From Echinicola strongylocentroti (GTDB lineage: Bacteria > Bacteroidota > Bacteroidia > Cytophagales > Cyclobacteriaceae), in NCBI RefSeq assembly GCF_003260975.1, contig NZ_CP030041.1:967001-1031000 (forward strand): a stretch of 64,000 nt of DNA, given 5' to 3'. The translations under genes were made by a program, and so were the position numbers. The notes beneath the pieces are model-generated. The model was not told the origin of the DNA. It ran no database searches and worked only from the letters and a program-made list of their open reading frames with translations. How positions within the stretch are numbered: the first letter of the stretch is position 1; each line of letters opens with the position of its first letter. Below are positions 1 to 8,532 of the stretch, one piece after another.

Positions 1-133
1 AAGTTATTCTTTTATTCCTAAGCACAGCTACAAAATTTCATCATCAAGCTCATTAAGTATATCAAACAATCACCCCTGCTAAAGATAATCAAACCAGTTG
101 ATTAACAGAAACTTCACTGTAACAATTTACAAA

Positions 134-330
134 CCTCAGTTCGATTAGAAAACCGTTTCCGTACAGTGGTCGGAACATGCACTGCGAGGCTTAGGGGAGA
201 TTTGAGGGAGTGGAAGCCGTGGCAGCTCGCCGCGGCGAGTTGCCACACCCTTTTCCAACCCACATCCTCCTAAAAAGGGTTCGCAACGCTTTTAATGCTA
301 AAAATAAGTCGAGCTCAGGTTACAAGCCTA
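134..330 (+). repeat. Interspersed repeat family A, copy 1
   Basis: This intergenic block recurs, about 85-90% identical by eye, at 5112-5363 (inverted) and 31041-31232 (direct). Its core contains CGCCGCGGCG flanked by the arms GCAGCT and AGTTGCC, and it ends in CGAGCTCAGG. No open frame is shared by the copies, so it is probably non-coding. Copy 1 lacks the palindromic insertions found in the other two. The rest of positions 1-390 shows no recognisable feature. Confidence 0.8.
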
Positions 331-390
331 GTGTACGGATCGAGTAAATTTCATAAAGCTAAGCCACAGCGTTATGAAAACTGCTCCTTC

Positions 391-1659
391 TTATTCTTTC
401 ACCATCTGTGAACCTATAAAAGGTATTTTGGGTGCCAAAAAGTATCCTGTCAAGCTTGCGAAAAATATAGGGATTATATGCCCAAACCCTGTCAAAGTAG
501 CCAATAAAATAGTAGTGCTCATCGGAGTACGGGTCACACAGGCATTGACAGCAGCCATGCAGCTCACAATCGCCAAGGTCAAGTTTATCGTTGGAAATAA
601 TTGGTGAATAATTAGCCCCATAGTAGCTCCCACAAAAAACAGGGGAATGATAAATCCTCCACGCCACCCGGAGGTGACGGTTATGGAAATGGCAATAATC
701 TTAAATATCAAAATCCCGAACAGTAAAGTCAATGAAAAATCGCTGGACAACAGTTCGTTTATTTCGTGATGGCCAAAGTACCGCGTAATCGGAAAATAAA
801 ATGCAATGATCCCTAATAACAACCCTCCTATCGCGGTTTTGACATAAATAGCAATCGGTTTCTTCTCAAATAGGGTCTTAAAAAACTTGGTACAAAAAAT
901 AAATACCCAGCCCAAAACGGCTCCAATGATCGCAAATAGCACCGCATATCCAAAGTCAAAAATACCAGCATACTCATAAGCGGACAAATCCCATGTCGGA
1001 CCTAGCCCTAAGTGAACGATCAGGGCAAATACCAAATAGCTAAAGCAACTTGCCACAAATGCCGGAATAATGGCTTTGTAATATTCGACGGCATGTTTAT
1101 GGTGGAGTATTTCAAGGGAAAACAAACTACCTCCCAGCGGAGCCCCAAATAATGCCGTAAACCCTGAAGCCATTCCTGCTATGCTCATCGACCTCAATTC
1201 TTCACCTTTCAACCGGAGCATTTTACCAAACCAAGTCCCCGTGGATCCAGTTACCTGTACTAGTGGTGCTTCTGGCCCAAGGCTTCCTCCCGATGCCACA
1301 CATAATAATGAGGAAAGCACCATGGAAGGATTGTTTTTGGGGTCGAGCTTGCCTTTATTAAACCGGATATTGTTTACGATAAGATGTATCTCTCCAGGGT
1401 CCCCGATAAAATGAATGATCAAGCCAGCCAACAGACCACAAATAGTCATCAATGGAATGACCTGCCATCCCGTAAAAAAGGCAAGCTGGTGCATCAAAAA
1501 CTCAAGGCCAATCCAATAAATGCCAGCGATTACGCCCCCTATCAAGCCCAGAAAAGCCCAAAGCAAAAATGTCCTACTAAAAACAAACGGATTAAACCGG
1601 ACCGGTCTGTCCAAGATATCCAAATACCTTACTAGTTTTCGTTTTTGCTTTAATTTCAC
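391..1659 (-). CDS. ClC-family chloride channel / H+-Cl- exchanger
   Basis: This is an integral membrane protein of the voltage-gated ClC superfamily (422 aa, a usual length for the bacterial transport core without CBS domains). About ten hydrophobic segments are visible. GPEAP at residues 128-132 corresponds to the GREGP filter loop, and E130 matches the gating glutamate, which favours Cl-/H+ exchange. GGFIIP near residue 330 matches the second filter motif GxFxP. The reading frame opens with GTG at 1659, and no better ATG lies upstream. It is monocistronic, with repeat A at its 3' side. Substrate preference (chloride versus fluoride) cannot be read from the sequence, although the fluoride-type CLC-F motif is absent. 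Confidence 0.9.
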   Translation of the reverse strand: MKLKQKRKLVRYLDILDRPVRFNPFVFSRTFLLWAFLGLIGGVIAGIYWIGLEFLMHQLAFFTGWQVIPLMTICGLLAGLIIHFIGDPGEIHLIVNNIRFNKGKLDPKNNPSMVLSSLLCVASGGSLGPEAPLVQVTGSTGTWFGKMLRLKGEELRSMSIAGMASGFTALFGAPLGGSLFSLEILHHKHAVEYYKAIIPAFVASCFSYLVFALIVHLGLGPTWDLSAYEYAGIFDFGYAVLFAIIGAVLGWVFIFCTKFFKTLFEKKPIAIYVKTAIGGLLLGIIAFYFPITRYFGHHEINELLSSDFSLTLLFGILIFKIIAISITVTSGWRGGFIIPLFFVGATMGLIIHQLFPTINLTLAIVSCMAAVNACVTRTPMSTTILLATLTGFGHIIPIFFASLTGYFLAPKIPFIGSQMVKE

Positions 1660-1942
1660 TTTATCAGGTCAGTTACAAGTTTTCTTTAGCATTTCCCAAA
1701 CTCAAAATTAATAAAAATAGCTCCTAAAATGGATACGTATATAGGATTCTTTACCAGAATGGAAGAACAGAAAACAACAATAACCTGACAATAGTGGGTT
1801 AACTACTACAATGAGAATCCACTTCTATTATCTTTCCTGCATAATAAAACCCAGTAAAATCTGTGAAATCCGCTCACTATCTACTATTTTTTGCCTTATT
1901 TACCATTTGATTGTTCATCAAACCCATTAAAAAACCTCATCC
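1660..1942. other. Divergent intergenic region
   Basis: The 283-bp region between the divergent ClC and oxidoreductase genes must hold both promoters. It is AT-rich. No exact TAnnTTTG element, hairpin or small open frame stands out. Confidence 0.4.
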
Positions 1943-3307
1943 ATGATAACCAATAACGCCATCAACCGTCGCCATTTTATCAAAAGCTCCGCAGCTTCCC
2001 TTACCCTCGCCTCTCTTGGCGCCTTTAATCTTAGCTTTGCTAATGCTGATAAAACCTACCGTGTAGCACTGATCGGTACGGGATGGTACGGTAAAAGCGA
2101 CCTTTTTAAACTGATCCAAGTAGCTCCAGTAGAAGTCATTGCGCTATGTGATGTGGACCGTATCCGGCTCAGAGAAGCCGGTGAGCTGGTCAGTCAGCGG
2201 CAACTTTCCGGCAACACCCCGAAGCTCTACAGTGACTACCAAAAACTACTCGACGAAAACGAACTGGATATCGTCATGATCGGCTCACCGGATCACTGGC
2301 ATGCCCTCCAAGCCATCGCTGCCATCGAAGCAGGTGCCCACCTCTATCTTCAAAAGCCCATCAGTGTGGACGTGCTGGAGGGTGAGGCCATCCTCGCCGC
2401 CGCTCGTAAGCATCACCGCACTGTCCAAGTAGGTACCCAGCGAAAAAGTACCCCGCACCTGATCGAAGCCAAAAAAGAAATCGTGGACAAAGGCCTGCTC
2501 GGCAAAATCTCCCACGTGGAAATGTGCTGCTACTACCACATGCGCGCCAATGGCAATCCTCCCGTCCAACCTGTTCCTGATTTTTTGGACTATGAAAACT
2601 GGACCGGCCCAGCACCGCTTCGCCCTTATGACAAGCTACCTCACGGCAGCTGGTGGCGGACGTTTATGGAATATGGCAATGGCATCATGGGCGACATGTG
2701 TGTGCATATGCTGGATACGGTACGGTGGATGCTCGACTTGGGCTGGCCACAAAAAATCACTTCCACCGGAGGTATTTATGTACAAAAAGACGGTAAATCG
2801 AACATTGCCGACACCCAAACCGCCATATTCGAATACGATGAACTCAATTGCGTTTGGCAACACCGCACTTGGGGCAATCCTGATGATCCTGAGTACCCTT
2901 GGGCATTCGTCCTTCACGGTGAAAAAGGCACCCTTAAAGCCAGCGTAAAACAGTATGACTTTGTCCCCCATGGTGATGGAGATCCCATTCATGGGGATGT
3001 GGTCTACGAAAAGGAAAAATACCCTGAAGACTTAAAGGAAGAACGCATCGAACTACACGCTGCTCCGGCTACCAGAAATCACCTGAAGGACTTCCTCCAA
3101 GCAATGGAAAACAAATCCAGACCAGTGGCAGACATCGAAGAAGGCCACATTTCCTCTGCTTCCTGCATCCTGGCCAACCTCTCCATGGAACTGGGCAGAG
3201 CCGTCACTTATGACCCCGTCAAAAAAATCATCACCGACGACCCAGAAGCCACCGCCCTCCTCAAACGAAGTTACAGAAATGGCTGGGCGCATCCATGGAA
3301 TGGGTAA
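1943..3307 (+). CDS. Gfo/Idh/MocA family oxidoreductase, Tat-exported
   Basis: Probable periplasmic NAD(P)-dependent sugar or inositol oxidoreductase (454 aa). The N-terminus carries a twin-arginine signal (NRRHFIKSS followed by a hydrophobic stretch), a common arrangement in Bacteroidota members of this family. The Rossmann motif VALIGTGWYGK starts near residue 40. LQKPISVD near residue 138 replaces the canonical EKP loop that supplies the active-site lysine; the lysine is retained. The C-terminal half with GIMGDMCVHMLDTVRWML contains the DxxxH-type substrate-pocket segment. It stands alone, so the substrate is not indicated by context. The ATG at 1943 is chosen because the Tat signal follows directly. 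Confidence 0.9.
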   Translation: MITNNAINRRHFIKSSAASLTLASLGAFNLSFANADKTYRVALIGTGWYGKSDLFKLIQVAPVEVIALCDVDRIRLREAGELVSQRQLSGNTPKLYSDYQKLLDENELDIVMIGSPDHWHALQAIAAIEAGAHLYLQKPISVDVLEGEAILAAARKHHRTVQVGTQRKSTPHLIEAKKEIVDKGLLGKISHVEMCCYYHMRANGNPPVQPVPDFLDYENWTGPAPLRPYDKLPHGSWWRTFMEYGNGIMGDMCVHMLDTVRWMLDLGWPQKITSTGGIYVQKDGKSNIADTQTAIFEYDELNCVWQHRTWGNPDDPEYPWAFVLHGEKGTLKASVKQYDFVPHGDGDPIHGDVVYEKEKYPEDLKEERIELHAAPATRNHLKDFLQAMENKSRPVADIEEGHISSASCILANLSMELGRAVTYDPVKKIITDDPEATALLKRSYRNGWAHPWNG

Positions 3308-3987
3308 TATGGAGTCCGAATATAAACCGGATTCTAAATTTTTGGTGCAGGTGGTCTCCTGCACCTTCTATATGATCCTCCGCCAAAGGCGGATTAAGAG
3401 GAATGCGCATTACGTTTGCCCTGATGAACCAACTGTAGGATAAATAATCAGCGCAAATCTTAATCACCTGTGTCATCAGCGTGCTATCAGCCCCCAGCTT
3501 TTCCGCTTGATCCTTGGTCATTCCTAAGTAACCGGAATAATCAACAAATAAAAAAGGCGTCAAATGACGCCTCTCAAATTGGTGCCCAATCTGGCAGTTC
3601 GCTAAAGCTGGTTTTGCCTGCAGCGCCAGATCAGGACTTAATGTTTTCCCAATAATAAACCCTAAATTATTAACGCCTTCATGGTATTTATAGTCTAGAA
3701 ATGAGTGAAAAAAACTTATATGCTTGGACTCTAATACGTTGAAAACACCAATAACAAATAACACCTATTTGGCAAGAATAAAGATTACACCTCATCCCAT
3801 AGGCACTATTTTTAGTTTTTCTGATTTTAGCTCCTTAAAATAGGTAAAATTCACTCCTTATCCAAAACTTTACCCGGAGGCGGATTTATTACTATGATAG
3901 CTACCGATACAAGTAACAAATCCATGGATATTACCAAAAAAGTACCCGCCTGATTCGCCCTATATCCCAAATCTTGAAGTGAAGGTT
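3308..3987. other. Gene-free stretch with palindromes
   Basis: About 680 bp without a recognisable gene. It contains a short palindrome TCCGCC-aaa-GGCGGA (about 3378-3393) and a terminator-like hairpin (separate entry). A 167-codon minus-strand frame (3261-3764) overlaps the end of the oxidoreductase gene; it matches no family I recognise and is crossed by the hairpin, so I do not call it a gene. A decayed gene or small RNA cannot be excluded. Confidence 0.4.
3549..3572 (-). terminator. Rho-independent terminator-like hairpin
   Basis: A perfect 8-bp stem, AGGCGTCA / TGACGCCT, has a two-base loop and on the minus strand is followed by a run of six T. No clear minus-strand gene ends here, so it may close a short non-coding transcript or a decayed gene. 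Confidence 0.5.
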
Positions 3988-5025
3988 TTAGAATTCCCAC
4001 GGATCTCCCTTTGGATAAATCATCCCTTTCTTCCAGAGATCCTGATAGACGTGCTGTTTATCGGCGATATCCTCTTCCAGAAAGGCCTGGATAAACCTGA
4101 TAAATACAGGGTGATTTCGATAATGTGGCAACCCATGCCCATCATTAAACAGGAAAAAATCACCATCATGATAGTGGGCGGCCAGTACCTGGTCTACCCG
4201 CTGATCCGCCAAACTGTCTGCGACACCTGAAAAAACCACTGATTTCCCTTCAAAACCAGCCACTTGATCATAATGAATCCCCTTTACCTGAAATGGACGC
4301 CGGGCATATTCCTCCATTACAGGCATCGACTGCTCTCCTATCCATCCTGTATTTTTTGGTGGACGCGCTTTCTTACCATCCCACTCTTGCAAACCGTACA
4401 GGTGCTCGAAACAGCGAATTGCCAAGGCAACATTCTCTCCTCTTTCATAATGATCTTCTGTGTTGATGGGCAAAGATTCATCAGGAGACTTTTTAATGGT
4501 AATCCCCATGGAATGCTGCAGCTCTAGAAGCAAGGGGTCAATACTTATGACACCATAGACACGTTTGGGATATTGTGCCATGTAGCGGTGCAGTAGCTCT
4601 CCCGAGGAGGACACCCCAAATAAGCTCACCTTGCTCCCCTTGGCCACAGCCTCCCGTACAGCCTCTAGGTCTTTGACCAATTGGTCGGAATTAAACACCT
4701 GATAGGCCATTGACCAGTCTATTTTATCTTTGCGCCATAGGGCCTCTCCGAAGCTTGGCTGCTGCTCTCTTCCTATGACTTTGACGACATTGAACTTCAG
4801 ACGAAGGGGCTCGGGCCAAGCATCATCACCACTATAAAAGGTGAGTGCATCAGACACGACCAGCACAGTATTTTTCTTTGGATCATAAGGTGTTTCGTAG
4901 GTATAGTAAATCCTCCCCCAGCCCCATTTCTGTTTGCCGTAGACGAAGGGTACCTCTATCGCATGGTAGTCTTGTGGGGCATTCAAGGCCAAGCTGAGTG
5001 ACCAAAAAATCATTAAAAATTTCAT
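3988..5025 (-). CDS. Exported alpha/beta-hydrolase-fold protein
   Basis: A 345-aa protein with a short hydrophobic N-terminus (residues 1-16) that looks like a signal peptide. Around residues 134-142, SLFGVSSSG forms a nucleophile elbow (VxSxG, with the first glycycine position of GxSxG changed to valine), followed by a helix HRYMAQYP and the strand VYGVISIDP typical of alpha/beta hydrolases. A late GHGLPHYRNHP near residue 318 could supply the catalytic histidine. An esterase or peptidase role is possible, but I do not recognise the subfamily. A mosaic repeat lies directly upstream (5081-5399), so its promoter may be within or beyond repeat DNA. Confidence 0.65.
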   Translation of the reverse strand: MKFLMIFWSLSLALNAPQDYHAIEVPFVYGKQKWGWGRIYYTYETPYDPKKNTVLVVSDALTFYSGDDAWPEPLRLKFNVVKVIGREQQPSFGEALWRKDKIDWSMAYQVFNSDQLVKDLEAVREAVAKGSKVSLFGVSSSGELLHRYMAQYPKRVYGVISIDPLLLELQHSMGITIKKSPDESLPINTEDHYERGENVALAIRCFEHLYGLQEWDGKKARPPKNTGWIGEQSMPVMEEYARRPFQVKGIHYDQVAGFEGKSVVFSGVADSLADQRVDQVLAAHYHDGDFFLFNDGHGLPHYRNHPVFIRFIQAFLEEDIADKQHVYQDLWKKGMIYPKGDPWEF

Positions 5026-5080
5026 GCTGTAAAGAAATTGATTTTTCTCAAAAACCTATATTACAAGCTCTTAAAATTCG

Positions 5081-5399
5081 TTAAACCCGGTTTATGCATT
5101 AGGAATCGTCATAACCTGAGCTCAACTTATTTTTAGCATTAAAAGCGTCAAAGCGAACCTGTCTGCCCAGGCAGGCCCTTTTTAGGAGGATGTGGGTTGG
5201 AAAAGGGTGTGGCAACTCACCGCGGCGAGCTGCCACGGCTTCCACCTCCTCAAATCTCCCCTAAGCCCTGTTTGGCTCCAGACAAGCCTGCCTTTGGCTT
5301 CAGACAGGCTCGCAGTGCATGTTCCGACCACTGTACGGAAACGATTTTATAATAGAACCAATATTTCCAGATACATACTAACTAAACGACATTAATATT
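5081..5399. repeat. Mosaic repeat: C-type end + inverted family A + B-type end
   Basis: The left end (GTTAAACCCGG, then ATGCATTAGGAATCGT) matches the left terminus of family C (8008, 17389). The middle, 5112-5363, is family A in inverted orientation. The right end (TTTCCAGATACATACTAACT, then AAACGACATT) matches the right terminus of family B. Relative to copy A1, two insertions are seen: an 18-bp imperfect palindrome at about 5158-5176 and a roughly 42-bp block at about 5268-5309 made of two related TCTG-AGCC units. Confidence 0.75.
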
Positions 5400-5494
5400 C
5401 TGGGCTCAACTAGTCTACATCACCATCTCCAAGGATCAGCTGGAATTTCCAGTCTGATTTTTTAACTTTGTTTCTCTACCTAAATACATGGACC

Positions 5495-5779
5495 ATGGAC
5501 CTTACTGATTTCAAAGACAGCCTTTCCCAAAACCACCCGCCTACTGATATCAGCATCATGCTGGAAGCCCTCTGGTATGATGGAAAAGGAAACTGGGATC
5601 ACGCACATGCTCTCGTCAATGACCTTACCAGTAAAGATGCTGCCTATGTCCATGCGTACCTCCACCGTAAAGAGGGAGATGACTGGAATGCCTCCTACTG
5701 GTACCGAAATGCCGACAAGACCAAACCCACTTGCAGCCTAGACAAAGAATGGGAAAATATGGTCGAGTATTTTTTATAG
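5495..5779 (+). CDS. Conserved small protein of unknown function
   Basis: A 94-aa cytoplasmic protein with no signal peptide or membrane segment. It contains WDHAHALV, AYVHAYLHRKEGD and NASYWYRNA, giving a His/Trp/Tyr-rich core that I recall from conserved hypothetical proteins of Bacteroidota and Proteobacteria. The frame is open from a TTG at 5468, but the ATG at 5495 (MDLTDFKDS) gives a cleaner start. It lies upstream of hemN with a 160-bp gap that includes a CAAGCA/TTGCTTG inverted repeat (about 5805-5842), so the two are probably separate transcripts. Function unknown. Confidence 0.7.
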   Translation: MDLTDFKDSLSQNHPPTDISIMLEALWYDGKGNWDHAHALVNDLTSKDAAYVHAYLHRKEGDDWNASYWYRNADKTKPTCSLDKEWENMVEYFL

Positions 5780-5875
5780 AAACGCTATATTTTTCACTTA
5801 ATCAAGCAATGATTCACTATCAATTGATGATTTCTTGCTTGCAAATAATATTCATGATATATATCATCCGCTAGA

Positions 5876-5919
5876 CTGACTCAGATCAACCAAAGTAGGA
5901 GCAACGTTCAATAGTTTTG
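5876..5919 (+). promoter_or_regulatory. Candidate hemN promoter with FNR/CRP-type site
   Basis: TAGTTTTG at 5912-5919 is an exact Bacteroidota -7 element (TAnnTTTG). CTGAC-tcag-ATCAA at 5876-5889 matches 8 of 10 defined positions of the FNR box TTGAT-nnnn-ATCAA. Its centre (5882.5) lies about 41.5 bp upstream of a start site predicted near 5924, the classical class II activator distance. There is no good -33 TTTG, as expected for an activator-dependent promoter. This is inference from sequence only. Confidence 0.45.
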
Positions 5920-5939
5920 CCTTAACAATAAAACGCCTT

Positions 5940-7289
5940 ATGGAGATCCCTGCTGAACTGATCGATAAATATGATGTAGCTGTACCAAGATACACCAGCT
6001 ACCCTACTGTACCTCTGTGGGAGAATGACTTGGATGAACACTCTTGGAAAAACAACGTACAGAAAGCCTATCGGGAGTTTGGGGACAGCGAAGGGATTAG
6101 CCTTTATATTCACCTTCCGTACTGCGACAGCCTATGCACTTACTGTGGATGCAACAAACATATTACCAAAAATCATGATAAGGAAATCCCGTACCTAGAA
6201 GCCTTACGAAGGGAATGGGACATGTACCTAGAAATGCTTCCTTCCAGGCCAAAGTTAGCTGCCATCCACTTAGGAGGTGGTACACCTACATTTTTTTCTG
6301 CCGAAAACCTACAATCATTAATCCAATATATCCTTGATTCTTCAAGTGTATTGTCCCAAGCAAAATTCAGCTTTGAAGGGCATCCTAATAACACCACTCT
6401 TGAGCATTTATTAGCGCTTAAGGAAGTGGGATTTACACGGGTGAGCTATGGTGTTCAGGACTTGGACCACAAGGTCCAAAAAGCAATCCATCGGATTCAG
6501 CCTATTTCGAAGGTAGAAGAAGCTACATATCATGCACAGCTGGCAGGCTTTCAGCAGATCAATTATGACCTGATTTATGGCCTTCCCCATCAAACCGAAG
6601 AAACGATTCTCAACACAATGGAAGAAATCAGGAGGTTAATGCCCAGCAGAATTGCATTTTACAGTTATGCCCATGTGCCCTCTGTTTTTCAAGCACAAAA
6701 GAGCTTTGAACAATACTTACCTAAAAAGGCTGAAAAACGGAATCTTTATGAAACAGGAAAAGCAAAGCTAACATCCATAGGATACGAGGAAATCGGAATG
6801 GATCACTTTGCATTACCAGGAGATGAGTTATTAGAAGCCAAACAGACGGGAAGGCTTCACCGGAATTTTATGGGCTATACTGATTTCAGTTCCCATATAT
6901 TGATTGGGCTGGGAAGTAGTGCCATCAGTGATGTCCACTATGCCTATGCGCAAAACACCAAAGATATAGAACTCTACAAAGAACAAGTGAACCTGCGACA
7001 CTTTTCCCATTCCAAAGGCCATAACATGACACTTGAGGATATAAAGACGAGAAAAACAATCATGGACCTTATTTGTACAGGGACTACAGATGAAACCAAT
7101 GTGGTGTGGAGAAGGGAAAACATGAAGTTGCTAAATGATCTTCAAGAAGATGGGCTGATCACTATGAGAAACAATGAAATTACAGTAACCCCACTAGGAA
7201 CTGCCTTTATACGAAACATCTGTTCGGCATTTGACCATAGAATGAAAAACAAGCAGTCCCAAACCTTTGTCTTCAGTAAAGCTATCTAA
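5940..7289 (+). CDS. hemN: Oxygen-independent coproporphyrinogen III oxidase
   Basis: A radical-SAM enzyme that decarboxylates coproporphyrinogen III to protoporphyrinogen IX without oxygen in haem synthesis; cytoplasmic. The length (449 aa) fits true HemN rather than the shorter HemW paralogue. YTSYPTVPLW near the N-terminus is HemN-like, as is the [4Fe-4S] motif C62-DSL-C66-TY-C69-G-C71 (CxxxCxxCxC). GGGTPTFF near residue 114 is the SAM-binding glycine motif. The C-terminal HemN domain ends with FIRNICSAFD. It is monocistronic and followed by two hairpins. A possible FNR-type site upstream would fit induction under low oxygen. Confidence 0.96.
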   Translation: MEIPAELIDKYDVAVPRYTSYPTVPLWENDLDEHSWKNNVQKAYREFGDSEGISLYIHLPYCDSLCTYCGCNKHITKNHDKEIPYLEALRREWDMYLEMLPSRPKLAAIHLGGGTPTFFSAENLQSLIQYILDSSSVLSQAKFSFEGHPNNTTLEHLLALKEVGFTRVSYGVQDLDHKVQKAIHRIQPISKVEEATYHAQLAGFQQINYDLIYGLPHQTEETILNTMEEIRRLMPSRIAFYSYAHVPSVFQAQKSFEQYLPKKAEKRNLYETGKAKLTSIGYEEIGMDHFALPGDELLEAKQTGRLHRNFMGYTDFSSHILIGLGSSAISDVHYAYAQNTKDIELYKEQVNLRHFSHSKGHNMTLEDIKTRKTIMDLICTGTTDETNVVWRRENMKLLNDLQEDGLITMRNNEITVTPLGTAFIRNICSAFDHRMKNKQSQTFVFSKAI

Positions 7290-7312
7290 CTTATATTTTT
7301 TTTTGTTTTCCA

Positions 7313-7363
7313 CCAGCCAATTTTTAGGCTGGACCCAGACTTGTCGATAGACGAGTTTGGGTT
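7313..7363 (+). terminator. Terminator hairpins after hemN
   Basis: A 6-bp stem CCAGCC/GGCTGG (7313-7332) is followed by a second imperfect stem ACCCAgACTtGTC/ACgAGTttGGGT (7333-7363) and a T-rich tract. They probably end the hemN transcript. Confidence 0.6.
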
Positions 7364-7467
7364 ATTTATTTTATAAAACTTTGCGGGAGCTCACGCCCTT
7401 TTGGTATTGCTGAATTTTCACTTGTATTCTCCTTTTTAAAAAAAATTATGCTTAATTTTGCCCGCAA

Positions 7468-7848
7468 ATGTTAAAGTCCTTATTCCATATATGGCTCTCC
7501 ATGATTGTGGTGCTGAACAGCATGGTCTTTTCGGTGATCCAGATGGATTATGCCCTTAATAAGGAATACATCGCAGAAAACTTCTGTATCAACAAGGACA
7601 AACCCATGATGAACTGCGATGGCAAGTGTTTTTTGGCCGAAAAGCTCAAAGAAGCCCAAGACCAAAAAGAACAACAACCAGGCAGCATTGACTTTAGCAG
7701 GGATTTCGGTATTTTCATCTTGCAAGAAAGTGCCATCGCTTTTCAAAAATCCCCAATTCCATTGGAAACGCCCCTTGCGTATTACCAACCAAGAACTGGA
7801 ACCAATATCCAATCGGACATTTTTCACCCACCCAATCACATTGGCTAA
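7468..7848 (+). CDS. Small exported Cys-containing protein (metal/TonB-cluster type)
   Basis: A 126-aa protein with an N-terminal hydrophobic segment (residues 5-26) acting as signal or anchor. It has a conserved-looking block with three cysteines: NFCINKDKPMMNCDGKCFLA (residues about 38-57). I recall similar CxNKxxPxxxCxGxC proteins in Bacteroidota next to TonB receptors and copper-related genes, but no function is established to my knowledge. Three Cys plus Met and His suggest metal binding (inference). TAATTTTG at 7453-7460 is an exact -7 element only 7 bp before the ATG, so the message could be nearly leaderless. Confidence 0.65.
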   Translation: MLKSLFHIWLSMIVVLNSMVFSVIQMDYALNKEYIAENFCINKDKPMMNCDGKCFLAEKLKEAQDQKEQQPGSIDFSRDFGIFILQESAIAFQKSPIPLETPLAYYQPRTGTNIQSDIFHPPNHIG

Positions 7849-8007
7849 GCCTTCTCTGAAAACCAACCACACCCACCGGACCATTGCTATACAGGACTTC
7901 GTTTTCTATAGCAATCAAGTGTCCGCAGTAGTGGCTGGCAAACGTTACATTACTCATTTTCCAAGAAGATTTGTCTTTTAAGGATACCGTTGTGCTTGTA
8001 TTGGAAA

Positions 8008-8203
8008 GTTAAACCCGGATTATGCGTTAGGAATCGTAGTGAGAGCTGAAATTGCAAGAAAATCAGTTAGTTTGGAGGCATTAGCGTAGCACCGCTACGG
8101 TTATGCCGAAAACTAAAGTGAAACGGCTGATTTTGAAGCAGTTTCAGGTCGCAACACCTGTGCGCCGTGGCGTAGATAGGCTAATGCATATTCCGGGTTA
8201 AAT
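8008..8203. repeat. Repeat family C (MITE-like), complete copy
   Basis: A roughly 196-bp element with terminal inverted repeats: left TTAAACCCGGATTATGCGTT, right end reading inward as TTTAACCCGGAATATGCATT. The internal GCGTAGCACCGCTACG is a perfect short palindrome (about 8090-8105). The left 130 bp recur almost identically at 17389-17525. No coding capacity. The rest of 7849-8532 shows no gene; an exact -7 element TAGTTTTG lies at 8327-8334, about 200 bp before the next gene. Confidence 0.75.
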
Positions 8204-8532
8204 TGGATCAAGCCCGAATCTAGGATATATGCTTGCTTTAGCGCTGCATTTTGATATGCGCAAAAAAGCAAGGTAAAGGCATCACTTAACCCCGGCAAAA
8301 TGGGCTTAGGGTAATACCAATACTATTAGTTTTGGTTACCTTCTCGCCCCTTTCCCTCATTTAGTGATTTCTAAATTCCTTGAATTTCGTATGCTCCAGC
8401 TTTTGGCTTGCCTCCATAAACTACCTTGACAGGCAATAGGTCTTCTGTCTCCATCGTGATCAAAATCAAAGCAATTGATGGCGTCAAGACCACCTTTCTT
8501 AGCAAACCGGCTTGGTTAATTTCATTGATTTT

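Noticed and set aside
3261..3764. 167-codon minus-strand frame
   Set aside because: It overlaps the end of the oxidoreductase gene, crosses a terminator-like hairpin and a palindrome, and matches no family I recognise; kept only as a gap note.
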